A stretch of 64,000 nucleotides of DNA, taken from positions 1 through 64,000 of the forward strand of contig JAFEBH010000004.1 of assembly GCA_018242765.1 (NCBI GenBank). Reading direction: 5' to 3'. Below are positions 34,702 through 43,852 of the stretch, one piece after another; within the stretch, counting starts at the first letter, position 1; each line of letters opens with the position of its first letter. Made by a program: the position numbers and the translations under genes. A model generated the notes under the pieces. That model was not told where the DNA came from. It worked only from the letters and a program-made list of their open reading frames with translations, and did no database searches. The stretch is from Nitrospira sp. GTDB taxonomy: Bacteria > Nitrospirota > Nitrospiria > Nitrospirales > Nitrospiraceae.

Positions 34702-36473
34702 GGGTTAGGGCTCTCTGCCGTCTGATAGGCTTGCTCAGGATGATTTGGGTGATGGGGATATCTAGGCAACAGATGCCCCTGCCTCAACAAGCGAGTGATG
34801 TAGTGCTTGCGAAGCGCCTCCGAATCGCGCCCAAGCAATTCCGCAAGCTCACGAATGGTGAGCCAACGGCCTCGACAGAGAGATATAATTATCTGTTCGA
34901 CCAACTCTTTTGAGGCACGGCCTTTGTCACGAACAGGTGCGGCGAGTTGCCGTAAGTCGCTCAGACCTCCTTCAACAGCAACCTCGTGCTGTACCTCCGA
35001 ATGTCCGGAGGCAGACATAGAATGTCCGGAGCTTGACTCGGAATGTCCGGAGCTTTGCACCACATCTCCGCCACCGCCAAAAAGATCAAGAGCGTCACTC
35101 ATCGGCAATCTATACCGAGTTCCTCTCGTATGGCCGGTCTTGCTCAACCATCCTTTTGCTACAAAGCGCTGCAAACGCATCCCGATATCTCTAGGATGGT
35201 CCGGACAATACGGCTGAATGTCCGCGTTCCCGATCTCGCCGAACCGGTGGGCGAGCATCAATATCACTCGATCCGACTCGTCGAGCGAGCCATACTCACT
35301 CCCAACCACCTCGCGCAATTCCTTCTCAGTTGTTTCTGGAATCATGCTCGACAGAGGAAGAAAGACCCTCATCATTTCCAAGATGGGATGTTCCGCCACA
35401 AAGGGGATCAACCAATGCTGTTCACGCCAGGCCCGCAAAATCTTCTGAAATCCGGAACCGGCTTTCTCGCCTAGCCCAAGCAATTGAAACATCTTTTGCA
35501 GGTTCGGATTACGCGGATCGCTGACCCCACCGTGATACAAGACCTCGCGCGGGATACGGAGCCGGCCAGGGTTCGTGAAGACAAAGGCATCGCGCCGCTT
35601 GATCACGGTAATCGGTCGCGCGGATTGATGATCAGCATGAACCAGCGTGTTGACCAACGCCTCGCGAAGTGCCTCGTGCACATGCGTTTCCTCAAGACGT
35701 ACGGCACTCCGGTCGAGCTTGAACGGGAGATCAAGCCCGTCAACCAACCGAGGGTAAACACGGTAATAGAAATTGAAGAGGTTCGGCTCCCACTTGCCAT
35801 CAACCGTCAGCCGATATGTCCACCGGACCTCTGGATCGTCTGACATCGCCTCCTGATAGTCCACATGATAGTGAGAAACGCCGTCGAGCAGGCTTCGTTC
35901 CCGGCCAAACATCAGCAATCCCGCCAGCGTCACTCCCTCCGCACCTGATTTCCGATCGCGGCGTAACGCACCAAGACGCTCAAGGAAATCCCACTCGCTC
36001 AACGCAAGAAATGGATGGTCGGGGTCTCGTGACCCAAACCGGTTGCGATAGGCATCCAACGTGGCACGATCAAGATCGTCCAAATCAAATCCCTCTAGAA
36101 TCTGGGCATCCTGCGGCTCATCGGAGGCATCCCGCAACATCTGCCGCACTTCAGTTTCTGTACACCGATAGTCGCCCTCAAAGTTTCGTTTATACGTCCC
36201 CGTCAGCGGATTGCCGTGCAAAAACACCGGTCGCTGCATCCGTGTCGCGCGAGGCACAGGGATGATAAGCACCTTGCGGTCGCTCACAGCAGCGATACGA
36301 ACATCGGAAAGGCTGCAAATCGGCACACTTAACTTCTGAGGGTTATTGTGGGTATCCCAGAACATTTTGAGGAGTGATTCAGGCCGCCGAAGGCCGCTGA
36401 CCTCTAATCCTTGGTCAGCTTCAGCAACCCCAAGAACCAGCGTGCCTCCCTCCGTATTGGCAAACGCCGACAA
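34698..36473 (-). CDS. AlbA_2 / COG2865-type ATP-binding putative transcriptional regulator (5' frameshifted)
   Basis: A 591-residue frame from TTG 36473. It has the end of an AlbA_2 (Schlafen) domain (SAFANTEGGTLVLGV), a GHKL-like ATPase segment (EALREALVNTLVHADH, then FVFTNPGRLRIPREVL) and winged-helix segments near the end. A spacer at about 470-495 repeats SGHSxSxSGHS. Such genes often lie inside type I restriction loci; proposed roles are regulatory or defence-related. The true N-terminus is in another frame (36474-36574), so the gene is broken by one base unless there is a sequencing error. The stop overlaps the hsdM relic start. Confidence 0.75.
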   Translation of the reverse strand: MSAFANTEGGTLVLGVAEADQGLEVSGLRRPESLLKMFWDTHNNPQKLSVPICSLSDVRIAAVSDRKVLIIPVPRATRMQRPVFLHGNPLTGTYKRNFEGDYRCTETEVRQMLRDASDEPQDAQILEGFDLDDLDRATLDAYRNRFGSRDPDHPFLALSEWDFLERLGALRRDRKSGAEGVTLAGLLMFGRERSLLDGVSHYHVDYQEAMSDDPEVRWTYRLTVDGKWEPNLFNFYYRVYPRLVDGLDLPFKLDRSAVRLEETHVHEALREALVNTLVHADHQSARPITVIKRRDAFVFTNPGRLRIPREVLYHGGVSDPRNPNLQKMFQLLGLGEKAGSGFQKILRAWREQHWLIPFVAEHPILEMMRVFLPLSSMIPETTEKELREVVGSEYGSLDESDRVILMLAHRFGEIGNADIQPYCPDHPRDIGMRLQRFVAKGWLSKTGHTRGTRYRLPMSDALDLFGGGGDVVQSSGHSESSSGHSMSASGHSEVQHEVAVEGGLSDLRQLAAPVRDKGRASKELVEQIIISLCRGRWLTIRELAELLGRDSEALRKHYITRLLRQGHLLPRYPHHPNHPEQAYQTAESPNP

Positions 36474-36574
36474 CGCTCCCAGAGAGATCGAGGCAGTCCG
36501 GCTTCAGCCGCCTTAAATTCGACGTCCTGATCCTCGCCGACTTCCAGCTGCTTCAGAATCTCTTCAGAATTCAT
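36474..36574 (-). pseudogene. 5' end of the AlbA_2 gene, out of frame
   Basis: ATG 36574 overlaps the hsdS stop (ATGA) and reads NSEEILKQLEVGEDQDVEF, then KAAEAGLPRSLWE, a typical AlbA_2 N-terminus. Near 36474-36477 a codon reading ACG in relatives appears to have lost one base: TGG GAG is followed by CG and then TTG TCG GCG. The downstream frame then resumes as LSAFANTEGG. Uncorrected, the 5' frame ends about 25 codons later. Confidence 0.7.
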
Positions 36575-37881
36575 GGTCGCTTTCCGTAGGACGAGACAGT
36601 TTCCGCGGCAAGAAGCGGCGCGGACGCCAGGCACGAACTCGAATCGCCGCTCGCCATAACAAGCGTACCCTGAAACGCTTGCTGGAGGATCGACTGCCGC
36701 AGACGATCGGCGCGGGTGAGGTTGCCTTCGACGGTGGCGTCGAGTTCGTCGATGACGGACAGTCGGCGCTCGACTTCGGCGACGATGTGCTTCTGGTCAT
36801 CCAGACTTGGAAGAGCAAAGGCGATCTGACGAATCCGATCCTGTCCGATATTGCGCATGGACTCTTGATTCCCCGTCACTAGGCGTTGAATCTCCTTGCG
36901 TCCAATTTCAGACCGAAGCCAATACAGAACCCATTGCGGTACTACATCACCGGAGAAGCGAAAGCGAAGAACCTTGTCGCTTAGCATAAGCTTCCGCGTC
37001 ACCTTCTCCGCGATGACACAAGCGCCAACAAGCTCAATGGTATTAGCCCGGCTAAAAAGAAAATCTCCTGGTCTGACAAAGTAGCGTGTTTCTATGCGGT
37101 CTGAATCCAGGCACGTCTTGCTCTCTTCTTCGTCGTACGTACCCCAGGTGACCGCACTGACCTTTACGACACCGACCTCGTGGTTATTCGGCATGCGCTC
37201 TTCACATTTGAAGCTCTTTCCTGCTTCGATAGAGGTCAGAACTGTGCCAAGATTAGTGCGAGTCCAGCCCCTGGCATCACGTGATCCAAACTTCCCTTCG
37301 ACGGCGGCTTTGAGGACGGCGGCTTTGTAGCGTTTGAGGTTGGCCTTGGTTCGCTTGAGCGAGGCGACGGCTTCGTCAAGGCGGGAAAATTGCTTTTCGA
37401 TCTCCGCGACAATGCGCTGCTGCTCCTGAGGAGATGCAATTGGGAATGGGAATGGAGCCAACTGCTCAAAGTCTACGCGTGGACGGTCACCAGCATTTAG
37501 GTGAGAGGCGAACGACACAAATGCCGATGAATTAAGAAAGTATTGCAAGTAGCGGCTATCGAGTCCTCCCGTTTTCGGAAAAACGATGAATTCGGCAGAG
37601 CACAGGCCCTCAAATTCCGGGCGGTAAACTTTGTTCAAGTACGGTCGCAGGCGGCCATAGAGAACATCACCAGGTTGGAAGTGAACAGCAGAACTCTTCA
37701 TCGAAGCCGCGGGCACCGTGCCAAGTAGCTTCATGGTATGAGCCTCGACATGCTCCATACCTATGAAGGGCAAATCTGGCATGGTTGCTGGCTTGATCCG
37801 GGGCCGCGTTGGCTTTACGGCATCGCCTAACGGAAGAACGGTCCGTCCTTTTGATGAACTCTGTTTCTCCATGGATCTCAC
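36571..37881 (-). CDS. hsdS: Type I restriction-modification specificity subunit
   Basis: Recognises the two halves of the target site and holds HsdM and HsdR. The 436 residues show two target-recognition domains, each followed by a conserved helical repeat: PIASPQEQQRIVAEIEKQFSRLDE near 155 and ALPSLDDQKHIVAEVERRLSVIDE near 360. The first domain contains PGDVLYGRLRPYLNKV and the second FVRPGDFLFSRANTIE. The target cannot be predicted from sequence. The GTG start overlaps the hsdR stop; ATG 37872 is an alternative. It appears intact. Confidence 0.92.
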   Translation of the reverse strand: MRSMEKQSSSKGRTVLPLGDAVKPTRPRIKPATMPDLPFIGMEHVEAHTMKLLGTVPAASMKSSAVHFQPGDVLYGRLRPYLNKVYRPEFEGLCSAEFIVFPKTGGLDSRYLQYFLNSSAFVSFASHLNAGDRPRVDFEQLAPFPFPIASPQEQQRIVAEIEKQFSRLDEAVASLKRTKANLKRYKAAVLKAAVEGKFGSRDARGWTRTNLGTVLTSIEAGKSFKCEERMPNNHEVGVVKVSAVTWGTYDEEESKTCLDSDRIETRYFVRPGDFLFSRANTIELVGACVIAEKVTRKLMLSDKVLRFRFSGDVVPQWVLYWLRSEIGRKEIQRLVTGNQESMRNIGQDRIRQIAFALPSLDDQKHIVAEVERRLSVIDELDATVEGNLTRADRLRQSILQQAFQGTLVMASGDSSSCLASAPLLAAETVSSYGKRP

Positions 37882-40691
37882 GCAGCCAACGCCCCATTCA
37901 GTTCTTCAATGATCTTGTTCAACTCACTACCAAACACCTGATGCACTTTCCCTAACCCGCCCTCTCGATTGAACGGCGCCAGCTCGAAATCATCCTTCTC
38001 GATGCTGAGATTCGCCGCAACATGGTCGCGGATCATCTCCAGCCAGTGCCGCTGCTCGTCCGTGAACTTCTTAGCCTTCTCCTGGTGTGCCAACCAGGCA
38101 TTGAAGTTGGCATTCACCCGCTCCGGAAACGGGACCAACTCGTTGTCTTGATGGATCGCGAAGCGGACGAGGGAGACCAAGTCTGTGAGGATGCGCTTGC
38201 CGCTCGCACCCTTCACCTTCGACTTCTCCAACGCCGCATAGGCCTGCCAGAGCTGGGATTCATTCCACAGATAGGGCGGCTTCTCAATGGCGTCGGCCAG
38301 TTCCTTGATGTTCTCGAAGGTGAGACGCTGCTTGTAAGGCTTACTATAGAGGACTTGTAGCGCGGTGATCTCGTCCTTGTGCTGTGTGATGAACTCCTCG
38401 AACGACTGCACGAGGGTCTTGGCGCGGGCCAAAGCCTCGGCACTGAAACCTGCTTCGATGACCTGATCTTGGCTCACGTGGTCGATGACCAGTTCATTCT
38501 TCTTCTTGATGTCGATGAGCAGTTCGCGCAGCTTCGGATCTTGGAACGGCCTCGCCGCTTCTTCGATCAAAGCCGCTACCGCCCGCTGAATCTGCTGCTC
38601 GGTCGGCTTGTCCGTCCCGAACTGCTGCCTCGCCCGCTCTTCCTGTCGATCAGGGTTCACGGCTTCGACCAACCGACGGCTCAAATCCTTGAGCGAGTGG
38701 CCGCCGCTGGCTTTCACAATGGTCTGGTCATCTTGCTTCGTAATCCGGTGTTCCATGCGGGCAAGCCGTCCAGCGATGCTGGTCAGCACGTCTTCGTCGG
38801 TGCTGCCCAACGCAACCGCCTGCAAGAGCTTATCAAAAGCCACGCTCGGCTTCTTTTCCATCGGGCGCGCATCGGTCTTGTCCATCTCACAGACACCGAC
38901 GGCGTCCACAATGACGAAGTGATCTTTGCTCACAGCGTCGGGCGTGACGCTCTTGAGATCGTCTGCCTTGATGACGCGGACGCCACGGCCCTTCATTTGT
39001 TCAAAGAAGGTGCGGGATTTCACGGCACGCATGAAGAGGACGATTTCGACCGGCTTGATGTCGGTGCCGGTGGCGATCATATCCACGGTAACGGCGATGC
39101 GGGGCAAGGGCGAGACACGGAAGGCCTTGATGAGGTCCTTCGGGTCGGCGCCGGTGGTGCGATAGGTTATCTTCTGTGCGAAGTCGTTCCCCTTGCCGAA
39201 TTCCTCGCGGACGGTCTTCACAATGTCCTCGGCGTGGGAATCGCCCTTGGCGAAGATCAGCGTCTTGGGCACCCATTTACGGCCGGGAAAGATCTCGGTG
39301 AAGAGCTTCTCCTTAAACATCTTGATGACGGTGCGGATCTGGTCCGGGGCCACCACATCGCGATCGAGCTGGTCGGGATCGTACGAGAAATCGTCATCGA
39401 GCTGTTCCCAGCGCGTGGCACGGCTCTCCCGGTCGCGCTTCTCGACATAGAAACCTGAATCTACTTTGGAGCCCGCCTGGGTGATGGCAGTGCGGATGCG
39501 GTAGACGTCATAGTTGACGTTCACGCCGTCAGCCACAGCCTGCTCATGGTTGTATTCCATGACAAGGTTCTGATTGAAGAATCCGAAGGTCTGCTTATTG
39601 GGCGTGGCGGTGAGCCCGATGAGGGAGGCGTCGAAGTATTCGAGCACCTGCGCCCAGAGGTTGTAGATGGACCGGTGGCACTCGTCGGTGACGATAATGT
39701 CGAAGGTTTCAATCGGAATGGCTGGGTTATAGTCTATGGGTTCCGGTTTCTTGGCGAGCCGTTCAAGCCCGGCGACGGAGGTTTCTTCATCTTCTTCGGT
39801 CAGCTCGCGCCCTTTGAGAATGGAATACATGCGCTGGATCGTCCCGATGCAGACGCGTGCGGTGGTGTCGAGCTGATTGCTCGTGAGGCGTTGGACGATG
39901 AACTCCTCGGTGAACTTGAAGTTATTGTAGGGCGAGACGTACTGCTGAAACTCTTTTAATGTCTGGTCGCCCAGGTTGCCGCGATCCACCAGAAAGAGCA
40001 CACGCTTGGCCCCGGAAAACTTGATCAGGCGATAGATGAAGTTGATGGCGGTGAAGGTCTTACCGCTGCCGGTAGCCATTTGAATGAGGGCGCGGGGACG
40101 GTCCTGAGCCAGTGACTGCTCAAGATTCGTGATAGCGGTGATCTGAGCAGGCCAGAGACCTTCGGTCTTGAGAGGATGAGCTTTCGCCAGCGCTCGCAGT
40201 TTGCCACGCAGCGTCGCCATGCCCTCGGCCGCGAGCGAAGCGCCACCCAGATCCCTCGGCAGGTCGTCCCGGTAAAGAAGCCAGCTTGCCAAGGTGTCCG
40301 GACGATGGAAGGAGAAGACTCGGCGGCTACGCGGGTCCGGATCGAGGCCGTTGGTAAAGCGGGTTTCAATGCCCGTGCTTTGGTAAAGAAACGGCAGCGG
40401 CCTGATATGCGCGGGCAAGTCGGCGGGAAGCCCCTTGCTGTACTTCCCTGCCTGGACCTCCACCCCTGTCAGTGTGATGCCTTCCTTCTTGGCCTCAATC
40501 ACTCCGGCCGCTTTACCGTCGATATAAAGAAGATAGTCCGCAAAGCCGTGTCCGCTGGCGAGCGGGAAATTTCTGAGAACGACTCCCCGTCCGGCATGAA
40601 GATGTGCGCTCTTGTAATCCTGTACTTTCCAGCCCGCCTGTTCCAGTGCACGGTCGATGTACTCACGCGCTTTGTCTTCCGGCGTCGGCAT
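37878..40691 (-). CDS. hsdR: Type I restriction enzyme endonuclease/translocase subunit
   Basis: ATP-driven DNA translocase and nuclease of the type I system, 937 residues. The nuclease core near residues 45-70 reads GFADYLLYIDGKAAGVIEAKK, with the D-x(n)-E-A-K catalytic set. The helicase part has Walker A QMATGSGKT near residue 205, TDECHRS (a DEAD-box variant) near 335, TATP, and the later motif MKGRGVRV. It is the first gene of the hsdR-hsdS-AlbA_2-hsdM run and appears intact. A long antisense frame is a shadow. Confidence 0.93.
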   Translation of the reverse strand: MPTPEDKAREYIDRALEQAGWKVQDYKSAHLHAGRGVVLRNFPLASGHGFADYLLYIDGKAAGVIEAKKEGITLTGVEVQAGKYSKGLPADLPAHIRPLPFLYQSTGIETRFTNGLDPDPRSRRVFSFHRPDTLASWLLYRDDLPRDLGGASLAAEGMATLRGKLRALAKAHPLKTEGLWPAQITAITNLEQSLAQDRPRALIQMATGSGKTFTAINFIYRLIKFSGAKRVLFLVDRGNLGDQTLKEFQQYVSPYNNFKFTEEFIVQRLTSNQLDTTARVCIGTIQRMYSILKGRELTEEDEETSVAGLERLAKKPEPIDYNPAIPIETFDIIVTDECHRSIYNLWAQVLEYFDASLIGLTATPNKQTFGFFNQNLVMEYNHEQAVADGVNVNYDVYRIRTAITQAGSKVDSGFYVEKRDRESRATRWEQLDDDFSYDPDQLDRDVVAPDQIRTVIKMFKEKLFTEIFPGRKWVPKTLIFAKGDSHAEDIVKTVREEFGKGNDFAQKITYRTTGADPKDLIKAFRVSPLPRIAVTVDMIATGTDIKPVEIVLFMRAVKSRTFFEQMKGRGVRVIKADDLKSVTPDAVSKDHFVIVDAVGVCEMDKTDARPMEKKPSVAFDKLLQAVALGSTDEDVLTSIAGRLARMEHRITKQDDQTIVKASGGHSLKDLSRRLVEAVNPDRQEERARQQFGTDKPTEQQIQRAVAALIEEAARPFQDPKLRELLIDIKKKNELVIDHVSQDQVIEAGFSAEALARAKTLVQSFEEFITQHKDEITALQVLYSKPYKQRLTFENIKELADAIEKPPYLWNESQLWQAYAALEKSKVKGASGKRILTDLVSLVRFAIHQDNELVPFPERVNANFNAWLAHQEKAKKFTDEQRHWLEMIRDHVAANLSIEKDDFELAPFNREGGLGKVHQVFGSELNKIIEELNGALAA

Positions 40692-40841
40692 CCCTAAGCC
40701 TCATCGAGGATCTGAGGATATGTAGCGGAGAGGAATACCTGGTTTTGGGGAGGAATGCAATTATTCCAACACGGGTTGTTTTGATGGAAATCCGGCGTCG
40801 GCCCTGGACCAAGACGCCATGTGGAGATCGGCCCGACGTCG

Positions 40842-41693
40842 CTACAGCTTCTTTCTTACCTCCTTCCAATCCTTCGCCACCTTCGCCTTCCGCGGCACGT
40901 CGCCTTTTGATGGTTCCGGCACCATGATCGCCTCGAGACGGCGTTGAAGAAATGCTTCAACGAACGCTTTCGATCGACCAACACCGACCTTCACGGTCCT
41001 CCATCCAGCCGCATGGAGCTCGTCGATCTTCGTCCCCATCGTGTTCGTATCGATGACGGGTAGCGTCATTAGGTAGCCGGTCGGAAACTTATGGTGCTTG
41101 AGCCACTCCCTGACCTCTGCGCTCCGTTGAAATCCGTCCCGTCCTTCAACCACATAGATGACTCGGTAATAAAACTGCGTGAGCTTTCCAAGTTCCTCGA
41201 CCGCATCAGCCAGAGGCTTTCGTTCCGATTCTAGCGTGACTCCAACGGGTGGCACTCGACTGGGTGCCGGTTGCTCAAGCAGCGACGACAGCTCTATCAC
41301 GAGGATGGGCTGCCGCTTCTCCCAGACGACGAGATTGGCTTGACCTTCTGCCTGATCGACTCGCGGACTACTCCCAACACGGAGCTGGACCGGCACAAGA
41401 CCTTTGGTTTTTGGAGTATACGTAAGGAGTGCCCTCCCATCGCCACCAGTCATGGCCCTGGCGACCACTGCTCCCTCGACCACGAGTTCGAGCGGCTCTC
41501 CCCCAAGTGCGGCAATGAGCATGAGATGTTTTGAGATGAGTTTGCCTTCGAAGGTCGCGGACTGACCAGGAGCGGTCAGCGCATCTTTCACGAGAATGGT
41601 GGCAGTACTTTTCTCTGCCGCAAAGAGCAGACTCGGAAAGGCAATACCGAGCAAGACGAACGAGAGACAGGCCTTGCGGAGTGAGAGAATCAT
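40842..41693 (-). CDS. Exported protein with a HAD/LNS2-like C-terminal part
   Basis: A 283-residue protein from ATG 41693 with a signal peptide (about residues 1-25, LRKACLSFVLLGIAFPSLLFA). Residues 30-120 look like a beta-sandwich domain (TATILVKDALTAPGQSATFEG). Residues 160-260 have a HAD-like feel (VEGRDGFQRSAEVREWL, LPVIDTNTMGTKIDEL, GVGRSKAFVEAFLQRR), as in lipin/LNS2-type proteins, but the catalytic DxDxT is not visible, so it may be non-enzymatic. The C-terminus is Lys-rich. It lies in line with bcp and a TPR lipoprotein gene. Confidence 0.6.
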   Translation of the reverse strand: MILSLRKACLSFVLLGIAFPSLLFAAEKSTATILVKDALTAPGQSATFEGKLISKHLMLIAALGGEPLELVVEGAVVARAMTGGDGRALLTYTPKTKGLVPVQLRVGSSPRVDQAEGQANLVVWEKRQPILVIELSSLLEQPAPSRVPPVGVTLESERKPLADAVEELGKLTQFYYRVIYVVEGRDGFQRSAEVREWLKHHKFPTGYLMTLPVIDTNTMGTKIDELHAAGWRTVKVGVGRSKAFVEAFLQRRLEAIMVPEPSKGDVPRKAKVAKDWKEVRKKL

Positions 41694-41750
41694 GAGCCGC
41701 ACGGCCTTCTGAGAAAGTTGGAGAACACCGCACCAGATTGCTGATGTCAA

Positions 41751-42218
41751 CTATGCTTTGAGTGCCTTCAGCACTTCATCCGCATGACCGTCGACTTTCA
41801 CTTTCCGAAAAACCGCCTTCACGTTTCCCTCAAGATCGATAACGAACGTGCTGCGCTCGATACCCCAATACTTTTTCCCGTACATATTCTTCTCTTTGTA
41901 GACTCCGTAGGCTTTCGAGATCGCGGCATCTTCATCGCTGAGCAGCGGAAATGGAAGCTCAAATTTCTTGATGAATTTCTGATGCGACTCTTTTCCATCC
42001 AGACTCACCCCCACGATGGTGCCTCCGGCCCGAAGAATCTGCGACTCCACATCGCGAAAGTCACAAGACTCTTTCGTACAGCCAGGCGTATCGTCTTTGG
42101 GATAGAAGTAGAGGACGATCTGCTTTCCTTTGAAACTCTTTAGGGTCACGGATTTCCCGTGTTGATCTGGAATTCCAAGCTCAGGTGCTTTGTCCCCGAC
42201 TGCGAGTTCTTTGCTCAT
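41751..42218 (-). CDS. bcp: Thioredoxin-dependent peroxiredoxin (Bcp/PrxQ)
   Basis: Reduces hydroperoxides using thioredoxin. From ATG 42218 it is 155 residues with the peroxidatic Cys47 in PKDDTPGCTKESCDF and Cys52 as the resolving Cys of the PrxQ type. The C-terminal ST-F-VID pattern is present. A GAAGGA ribosome site precedes the start; the frame to 42356 overlaps the neighbouring lipoprotein gene and is not used. Confidence 0.95.
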   Translation of the reverse strand: MSKELAVGDKAPELGIPDQHGKSVTLKSFKGKQIVLYFYPKDDTPGCTKESCDFRDVESQILRAGGTIVGVSLDGKESHQKFIKKFELPFPLLSDEDAAISKAYGVYKEKNMYGKKYWGIERSTFVIDLEGNVKAVFRKVKVDGHADEVLKALKA

Positions 42219-42238
42219 AGTTCCATCCTTCGTCTGAA

Positions 42239-42694
42239 TTAATACCCACCAGGCATACCGCTGCCGAACGATGACCGACGAGGTGTATAGGGCCCCGGCA
42301 TCTTCTTGTTCTTGTTCTCCGGATTGCCGTATGGCGAGAGTGCCGGCGAGTCCCAAATGACCTTATCTCCAGGAGAGAGGTCAGCTGCCTCCAGAAAATG
42401 CCGCCTGGCGACTTCTGAGTCGCCGAGTGCATTCAGGGCCAGCGCGTAATTGTAATGGGCCGGGCCAGACGTCGGCGCTTCGGTGACGGCTTGTTCGAAA
42501 TACCGCTTGGCTTCTTCGAACTGTTGGGCTTGATACGCCTGCGTGCCTTGCTCCGTCAACGTCATGGCCTGCGACCTCGCTTCCCCATCCAGGGCCAGCG
42601 GCACCAATGGCTTCCGCTTCTGAAAACAGCCTGTACCGACGAGCAGCAGGACCATAAGACCCAACACCGTCACGCGGGAGATCATAGTTGTCAT
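42239..42694 (-). CDS. TPR lipoprotein, function unknown
   Basis: A 151-residue protein with a lipobox: VTVLGLMVLLLVGTGC. It carries two TPR units (TQAYQAQQFEEAKRYFEQAV, then AHYNYALALNALGDSEVARRHF). The tail is Pro/Asn/Lys-rich (SPYGNPENKNKK) and ends SSFGSGMPGGY. Probably lipid-anchored in the inner or outer membrane. It lies 19 bases downstream of the first DUF507 gene. Confidence 0.75.
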   Translation of the reverse strand: MTTMISRVTVLGLMVLLLVGTGCFQKRKPLVPLALDGEARSQAMTLTEQGTQAYQAQQFEEAKRYFEQAVTEAPTSGPAHYNYALALNALGDSEVARRHFLEAADLSPGDKVIWDSPALSPYGNPENKNKKMPGPYTPRRSSFGSGMPGGY

Positions 42695-42713
42695 GGTAAC
42701 AGGACCTCGTTGT

Positions 42714-42989
42714 TCAGATCTTCACCTGCTTGCGAGTCTCTTCCTCGAACGTCTTCCGATACAACACATCCCACTCGGCACTCCCTTCAACAAGACCTCG
42801 TGAATACGAGGCGAGCTTCGCCCTCACCGTCCGATCAATGCGCTGCTCCTGTGCAAGCTCATCGGCCAATACCTTCTTGATTTCCTTCAAGACCAACTCG
42901 TCGCTACGCTTGAGCCGGACACCAGGAACGGTCTTAATGGCCGTCAGAATCACGTGGGATAAATGGCTGACCTTATCTTCCGTCAACAT
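42714..42989 (-). CDS. DUF507-family protein (copy A)
   Basis: A 91-residue basic helical protein starting MLTEDKVSHLSHVILTAIK, with LKEIKKVLADELAQEQRIDR and an Arg/Tyr segment. This is the DUF507 family, whose function is unknown. It stands 92 bases from a second member (43082-43363), so the genome carries a divergent tandem pair here. Confidence 0.8.
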   Translation of the reverse strand: MLTEDKVSHLSHVILTAIKTVPGVRLKRSDELVLKEIKKVLADELAQEQRIDRTVRAKLASYSRGLVEGSAEWDVLYRKTFEEETRKQVKI

Positions 42990-43081
42990 ATCTAAATCTG
43001 GAAAGAGGTGAGGTGTGATGAGGTACGGAGAATATACCGTCCATTCTTTCCTTCACCGTTCACCCCTTACTCCGCACCTCG

Positions 43082-43363
43082 TTACAAGATGATTCCTCGC
43101 TCACGGACCAACTTCTGCTTCACCATCTGAAACATCTTCTGATAATCCACTTGGCCCTGCTCAATCTGCTGCTCATACGCCTTCAGAAGTTGGCGCACCT
43201 CAGCATTCAGCCGATCTTCGGCTGATAATTCCTGTGTGACGGCATGATCCAGTACCTCGACCAAGACCTTGCGGTCTCCAACCACTTCAAGGTCATCGTG
43301 CCGTTGGAGATGCCCCGTGAGACTTTCCGCAAGATGACGCACACGTTCCCTCGAGAGTCGCAT
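43082..43363 (-). CDS. DUF507-family protein (copy B)
   Basis: A 93-residue protein starting MRLSRERVRHLAESLTGHLQ and ending KMFQMVKQKLVRERGIIL, the typical DUF507 C-terminus (MVKxKLVRERxIIL). It is the first of two DUF507 genes and lies 5 bases after a cyclophilin-like gene. The pair share length and helix pattern but little direct identity. Confidence 0.82.
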   Translation of the reverse strand: MRLSRERVRHLAESLTGHLQRHDDLEVVGDRKVLVEVLDHAVTQELSAEDRLNAEVRQLLKAYEQQIEQGQVDYQKMFQMVKQKLVRERGIIL

Positions 43364-43368
43364 CGTGG

Positions 43369-43761
43369 CTACCTCCGTTCGAGCACAATGGAAGACGCGT
43401 GCATGACCTGTCGGAGCTGCGTGGCATCACCGATAATCTTCCCGACAATATTCACCCGATCAGCTGGAACCGGATCAACTCCCGTACTCATCGGCGTCCG
43501 TCCGAAAAAGATGGCCAACACTTGGCCGGCGCCCCAGAACGCCACATCACCTACTTTGACTTGCGTCGTTGCCGTTTCTCGATGATCTCGAACCCCGGAG
43601 AGCGGAAAATAGAACTCCTCTCCCCAGGTATGAATCGGCACCGTCACGGGAAGCGCCGCATACACCTCATCCGCAGTCTTGGTCTTTCGAAGTTCTGCGT
43701 CAAGCTGAACGCCACCGACGGTAATGCGAATTCGTTTTGCCGGCACAGTCATGGAATCCAT
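43369..43761 (-). CDS. Cyclophilin-like fold protein (TM1367/DUF369 type)
   Basis: A protein of about 130 residues starting MDSMTVPAKRIRITVGGVQL. The pattern AELRKTKTADEVYAALPVT and TWGEEFYFPLSGV, then VKVGDVAFWGAGQVLAIFFG, is the small cyclophilin-like beta barrel of TM1367. The catalytic residues of true cyclophilins are not visible. Role unknown. ATG 43761 or 43752 may be used. It is divergent from the exonuclease gene. Confidence 0.75.
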   Translation of the reverse strand: MDSMTVPAKRIRITVGGVQLDAELRKTKTADEVYAALPVTVPIHTWGEEFYFPLSGVRDHRETATTQVKVGDVAFWGAGQVLAIFFGRTPMSTGVDPVPADRVNIVGKIIGDATQLRQVMHASSIVLERR

Positions 43762-43817
43762 CGGCAAACAGTTTCTGGTTGTACTCTGCAGGTGTGATTG
43801 ATGACGCGAACTCTAGC

Positions 43818-43847
43818 TTGTCTCCTACGCGAAATCAAGGCTACAAT
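43818..43847 (+). promoter_or_regulatory. Candidate promoter of the YprB-like exonuclease gene
   Basis: TTGTCT (43818-43823) and TACAAT (43842-43847) are separated by 18 bases. The predicted start, about 43854, coincides with the GTG/ATG start codons at 43853/43856, so the message may be leaderless. Confidence 0.5.
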
Positions 43848-43852
43848 CCTTC

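Noticed and set aside
38379..39458. 359-residue plus-strand frame over hsdR
   Set aside because: Antisense shadow of hsdR; low-complexity Gly/Asp/Val content typical of a complementary frame.
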